Source of the DNA: Luteococcus sp043424415
Lineage (GTDB): Bacteria; Actinomycetota; Actinomycetes; Propionibacteriales; Propionibacteriaceae
Assembly (NCBI RefSeq): GCF_043424415.1
Contig: NZ_JBHWOO010000272.1
Coordinates: 1 to 16,752 of the forward strand
DNA length: 16,752 nucleotides
Direction of reading: 5' to 3'
In this document: positions 14,149 through 16,752 of the stretch, piece after piece
Layout of the letters: the number at the start of each line of letters is the position of its first letter
How positions within the stretch are numbered: position 1 is the first letter of the stretch
Made by a program: the position numbers and the translations under genes
The notes under the pieces: model-generated
Told to the model about the DNA's origin: nothing
The model's database searches: none
The model's input: only the letters and a program-made list of their open reading frames with translations

Positions 14149-15515
14149 TGTCCTTGATCGAGAAGTTCGTCGGTCGCTGGGAGCGCGACCACGCCGAGTT
14201 GGAGCTGGACGACATCCAGGCCACGGTGCTGCGCGAGCGGCCCGAACCGTACTACGGCACGCACGTCATCCTGCACTTCGACGATCGCGGGGCGGGCCGC
14301 GAGTTCCTGCGCAGGATCACGCCACACGTGCGCTCGGCGGCCGAGTGGTGGCAGGGCGAGGTGCCGTGGATCGGCATCGGGCTCAGCCACGCCGGCCTGC
14401 AGAGGTTGGGGGGTGCCCCGGAATTCGCTGGACAGCTTCCCGGACAGTTCCCGCGCCGGCATGGCCGGGCGTGCCGAGCAGCTGGTCGACGTGGGGCCCA
14501 ATGCCCCCGACCAGTGGGAGCGCGTCTTCCGTGAGGAGGACATCCACGCAGCCGTCACGGTCTTCTCGGCGACCCGCGAGCAGTAGGAACGCACACTGAC
14601 CACCGCAGAGGAGCAGCTGGAGGGCCTTGACGGCGTGCGCGTGCTGGGACGTGATGACTTCGGAGCCCAGCCGAACAGCCGCAACTCCCTCGGGTGCAAG
14701 GACATGGTCAGCAATCCGGTCGTGGCAGGCAGCGGGGTCAAAGCCCTGCCCGGTCAGGGCCCGGCCATCAAGCCCGGCGAGTTCGTCCTTGGCCACCCCG
14801 GGAGTCCGGCACGCCGTTGCAGATGCCCAGCCCGGAGATCCTCGGGCGCAACGGAACATTTGCTGCTCTGCGCAGGTACCACACCAATGCCGGCAGCTCC
14901 AACGACTTCCTGCGTGCGAATGCCACCGACGAGCAGCGACGCGAGCTGCTGGCCGCCAAGATGGTGGGCCGCTGGCGCTCTGGTGCCCCACTGGACCTGA
15001 GGCCAGAGCACGACGATCCGCAGCTGGGTGGTGACGCCCAGCGCAACAACGACTTCGACTACTCCGACGATCCCGAGGGACTGCGCACCCCCCTCGGCTC
15101 GCACACCCGGCGGATGAACCCACGCACGACGGACATGGAGATCATGACTGACGTCAACGTGCACCGGATCATCCGACGGGCCACCGCCTACGGCCCGGCC
15201 TACGACCCTGCGGGCACCTGTCCGCGGGAGGACGAGGTGGAGCGGGGGCTCTACTTCATCTTCGTCAGCGCCAAGGCGATGGAGACCTTCGAGTTCCTGC
15301 AGAAGGAGTGGATCAACACGGGCCACTTCATGGGCCTGGGCAAGGAGCGCGACCCGCTCGTCGGGGTGCAGGAGCCAGACCTCACCTTCACGGTGCCCCA
15401 CCACCCGGTCCGCCAGCGCCATGCCGGCATGGACACCTTCAACGTCCTGCGGGGCGGGGAGTACTTCTTCCTGCCCAGCCTGAGCGCCCTGCGCTGGATC
15501 GCCGAGCTGCCCTGA
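14148..15515 (+). pseudogene. DyP-type heme peroxidase, interrupted by two frameshifts and one stop codon
   Basis: Joined across frames the product is 455 residues. Family marks: LELDDIQATVLRER near the N-terminus, PGEFVLGHPGE, LGRNGTFAALRRYH, the proximal heme His in GSHTRRMNPR, HRIIRRATAYGP, and ERGLYFIFVSAKAMETFEF near the C-terminus. DyP enzymes use H2O2 to oxidise varied substrates. Three lesions interrupt it. There is one extra G in the run at 14408-14413 (expected LQRLGVP) and an in-frame TAG at 14584-14586. One G is missing at 14800-14802 (expected HPGESGTP). The GxxDG motif with the distal Asp reads GCKDM. The start ATG overlaps the previous stop (TGATG). Confidence 0.8.
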
Positions 15516-15540
15516 CGGGCACCCGCTCGTGCGTCACGAG

Positions 15541-15600
15541 CAAGCACAACCACGACATGAGAACCACACCACGAGAACCAACGAACCACGACGAGGAGTG
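15541..15600 (+). other. A/C-rich leader between the peroxidase and catalase genes
   Basis: This spacer is poor in T and unlike its GC-rich surroundings. AACCACGAC occurs twice (15548 and 15584) and GAACCA three times (15561, 15575, 15583). It is probably an unstructured ribosome-loading region ending in GAGGAG before ATG 15603. Confidence 0.4.
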
Positions 15601-15602
15601 AC

Positions 15603-16706
15603 ATGCTGCCAACCAACCCGGACTACGTCCGCTACAGCCCCGATGTCGAGGTGGGACAGCCCGACGAGACGGAGAAGACCGAGCAGGTCGTCAAGATCAT
15701 GCTCGAGGCCAACCGCAAGAATTGTGATCGCCACCGTCATGCGATCCGTGATGCGCACGCCAAGAACCACGGCGTGGTGGTCGGCGAACTTCAGGTCCAC
15801 CCCGACCTGCCACCGCACCTTGCCCAAGGTCTGTTCGCGACGCCCGCGAGCCATCCGGTCGTGATCCGTTTCTCCAGCGCCCCCGGTGACATCGGTGACG
15901 ACAAGGTGCCAACCCCTCGCGGCATGGCCGTCACGGTGGTGGGGTTGAGGGTCGCAAGCTGTTGCCGGGGCATGAGAACGAGCTGACGCAGGACTTCCTG
16001 ATGGTGAGCCTGCCCACCCTCGCCTTCGTGGACGTGTCGAAGTACCTGGACAGGCAGCAGCTGCTGGCTCGTCAGGCCGACACCCCCGACCTGGTCAAGC
16101 AGATTGGTGCCCGCTTCGCCCACGGCGCCAACGAGGTGCTCCAGCACCTCGGCATCGACAATGCCACCGTGGAGGGCATCGGAGCGCGCAATGAGCACAT
16201 CCTCGGCCAGACCTTCCACACCATGGGGGCACTGCGCTTTGGGGAGTACATCGCCAAGATCAGCGCCGCGCCGCTGTCGGAGAATGTCAAGGCGCTGGAG
16301 GGCACACTGATGGGCGGCGACGGCGGCTTCTCGGCTATCCGGGACGACGTCGTGGACTTTTCTCCGCGAGCAGGGCGCGGAGTACGAGCTGCGGGCGCAG
16401 CTGTGCACCAACCTCGACCAGATGCCGGTGGAGGACGCGTCGGTGCGCTGGGACGAGGAGAAGTCGCCGCAGCAGCCGATTGCGAAGATCGTCATCCCCG
16501 CACAGGATGCCTGCAGCCCACAACGCCGGGTGTACGCAGATGACGTGCTGGAGTTCAACCCCTGGCACGCCATCGAGGCCCACCAGCCGCTCGGCTCGAT
16601 CATGCGCTGCCGCATCCCCGTGTACGAGTCGTCGGTACGGTTCCGGCACGAGATGGATGCGGTGGAGCGTCGCGAGCCCCGCGACATCTCCGAGGTACCA
16701 GCCTGA
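15603..16706 (+). pseudogene. Catalase-family heme protein (y4iL-like), two frameshifts
   Basis: Joined across frames the product is 367 residues, the usual length of the small y4iL-like catalase relatives. Visible marks: the distal heme His in AKNHGVVVGEL, VIRFSSAPGD with PTPRGMAV, LLPGHENELTQDFLMV, HILGQTFHTMGALRFGEYIAK, AQLCTNLDQMPVEDASVRW, and near the end PLGSIMRCRIPVYESS, where RIPVY supplies the RxxxY proximal tyrosine. One G is missing in the run at 15941-15944 (expected VVGVEGRKLL) and one T is extra in the run at 16358-16361 (expected VDFLREQGAEYELR). Activity in this subfamily is poorly known. ATG 15603 has GAGGAG four bases upstream. It is likely in one operon with the peroxidase. 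Confidence 0.8.
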
Positions 16707-16727
16707 CAGGAAGGTCGGGTGGGGCCC

Positions 16728-16752
16728 GGGGTCGGCAAACCGACCCCACTTT
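16728..16752 (+). terminator. Rho-independent terminator after the catalase gene
   Basis: GGGGTCGG (16728-16735) and CCGACCCC (16740-16747) form a perfect 8-bp stem with a CAAA loop, 21 bases after the stop. ACTTT follows and the window ends inside what may be a T run. Confidence 0.75.

Noticed and set aside
14148..15515. Programmed frameshifting in the DyP gene
   Set aside because: Two shifts in opposite directions plus a stop codon, with no convincing slippery site and pseudoknot, fit damage or error better.
1..16752. tRNA, rRNA, CRISPR arrays, insertion sequences, attachment sites
   Set aside because: No cloverleaf, rRNA-like segment, repeat-spacer pattern, transposase or terminal repeats were seen on reading both strands.

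Overview
The window is GC-rich actinobacterial DNA. The gene block at about 2.5-12.2 kb has the conserved layout found around whiB2 in Actinobacteria (in Mycobacterium tuberculosis, the Rv3256c-Rv3260c neighbourhood): WhiB2, a large GT2 glycosyltransferase, DUF5719, a metallopeptidase-like protein, DUF3499, a phosphomannomutase homologue, Trm112 and an SIS protein. With DUF3039 and the TAnnnT -10 boxes placed directly before start codons, a member of the Propionibacteriales is plausible. That assignment is inferred from memory of families, not from a search.

Layout, left to right. The left edge holds an RDD membrane protein (cut by the edge) and an MFS transporter, both on the minus strand. 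DUF3039 faces right and converges on a minus-strand operon that reads DUF3499 > phosphomannomutase-like > Trm112 > SIS > aroQ > Tat-exported C39-like peptidase (7518 down to 2572). A metallopeptidase-family gene diverges from DUF3499. A second minus-strand operon, whiB2 > GT2 > DUF5719 (12158 down to 8046), converges on it. Upstream of whiB2 is a four-helix membrane protein with a tryptophan-punctuated tail. At the right end a plus-strand module (13437-16706) encodes a 64-residue protein, a domain often seen with DyP peroxidases, a DyP-type peroxidase and a y4iL-like catalase. The last three are interrupted by frameshifts and one stop codon.

How the genes fit together. The whiB2-to-aroQ block combines a cell-division/envelope regulator, a membrane glycosyltransferase with its exported partner and sugar-phosphate enzyme relatives, so an envelope-glycan role is plausible. 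The phosphomannomutase homologue has lost recognisable forms of all its catalytic loops. Its SIS neighbour lacks the isomerase catalytic motif. The operon therefore appears to carry two non-catalytic sugar-phosphate-binding proteins in intact frames. The right-hand module looks like a heme-peroxide system: it either decayed recently as a unit or lies in a stretch of poor assembly.

Regulatory structure is rich. Four genes have a TAnnnT box six or seven bases before the start codon (leaderless transcription). The whiB2 leader contains a terminator-like hairpin. The phosphomannomutase-like gene has its ribosome site in a perfect inverted repeat. The leader of the peroxidase module contains an 11-bp perfect inverted repeat closing a 55-nt internal region. 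No tRNA, rRNA, CRISPR array or insertion sequence was seen.
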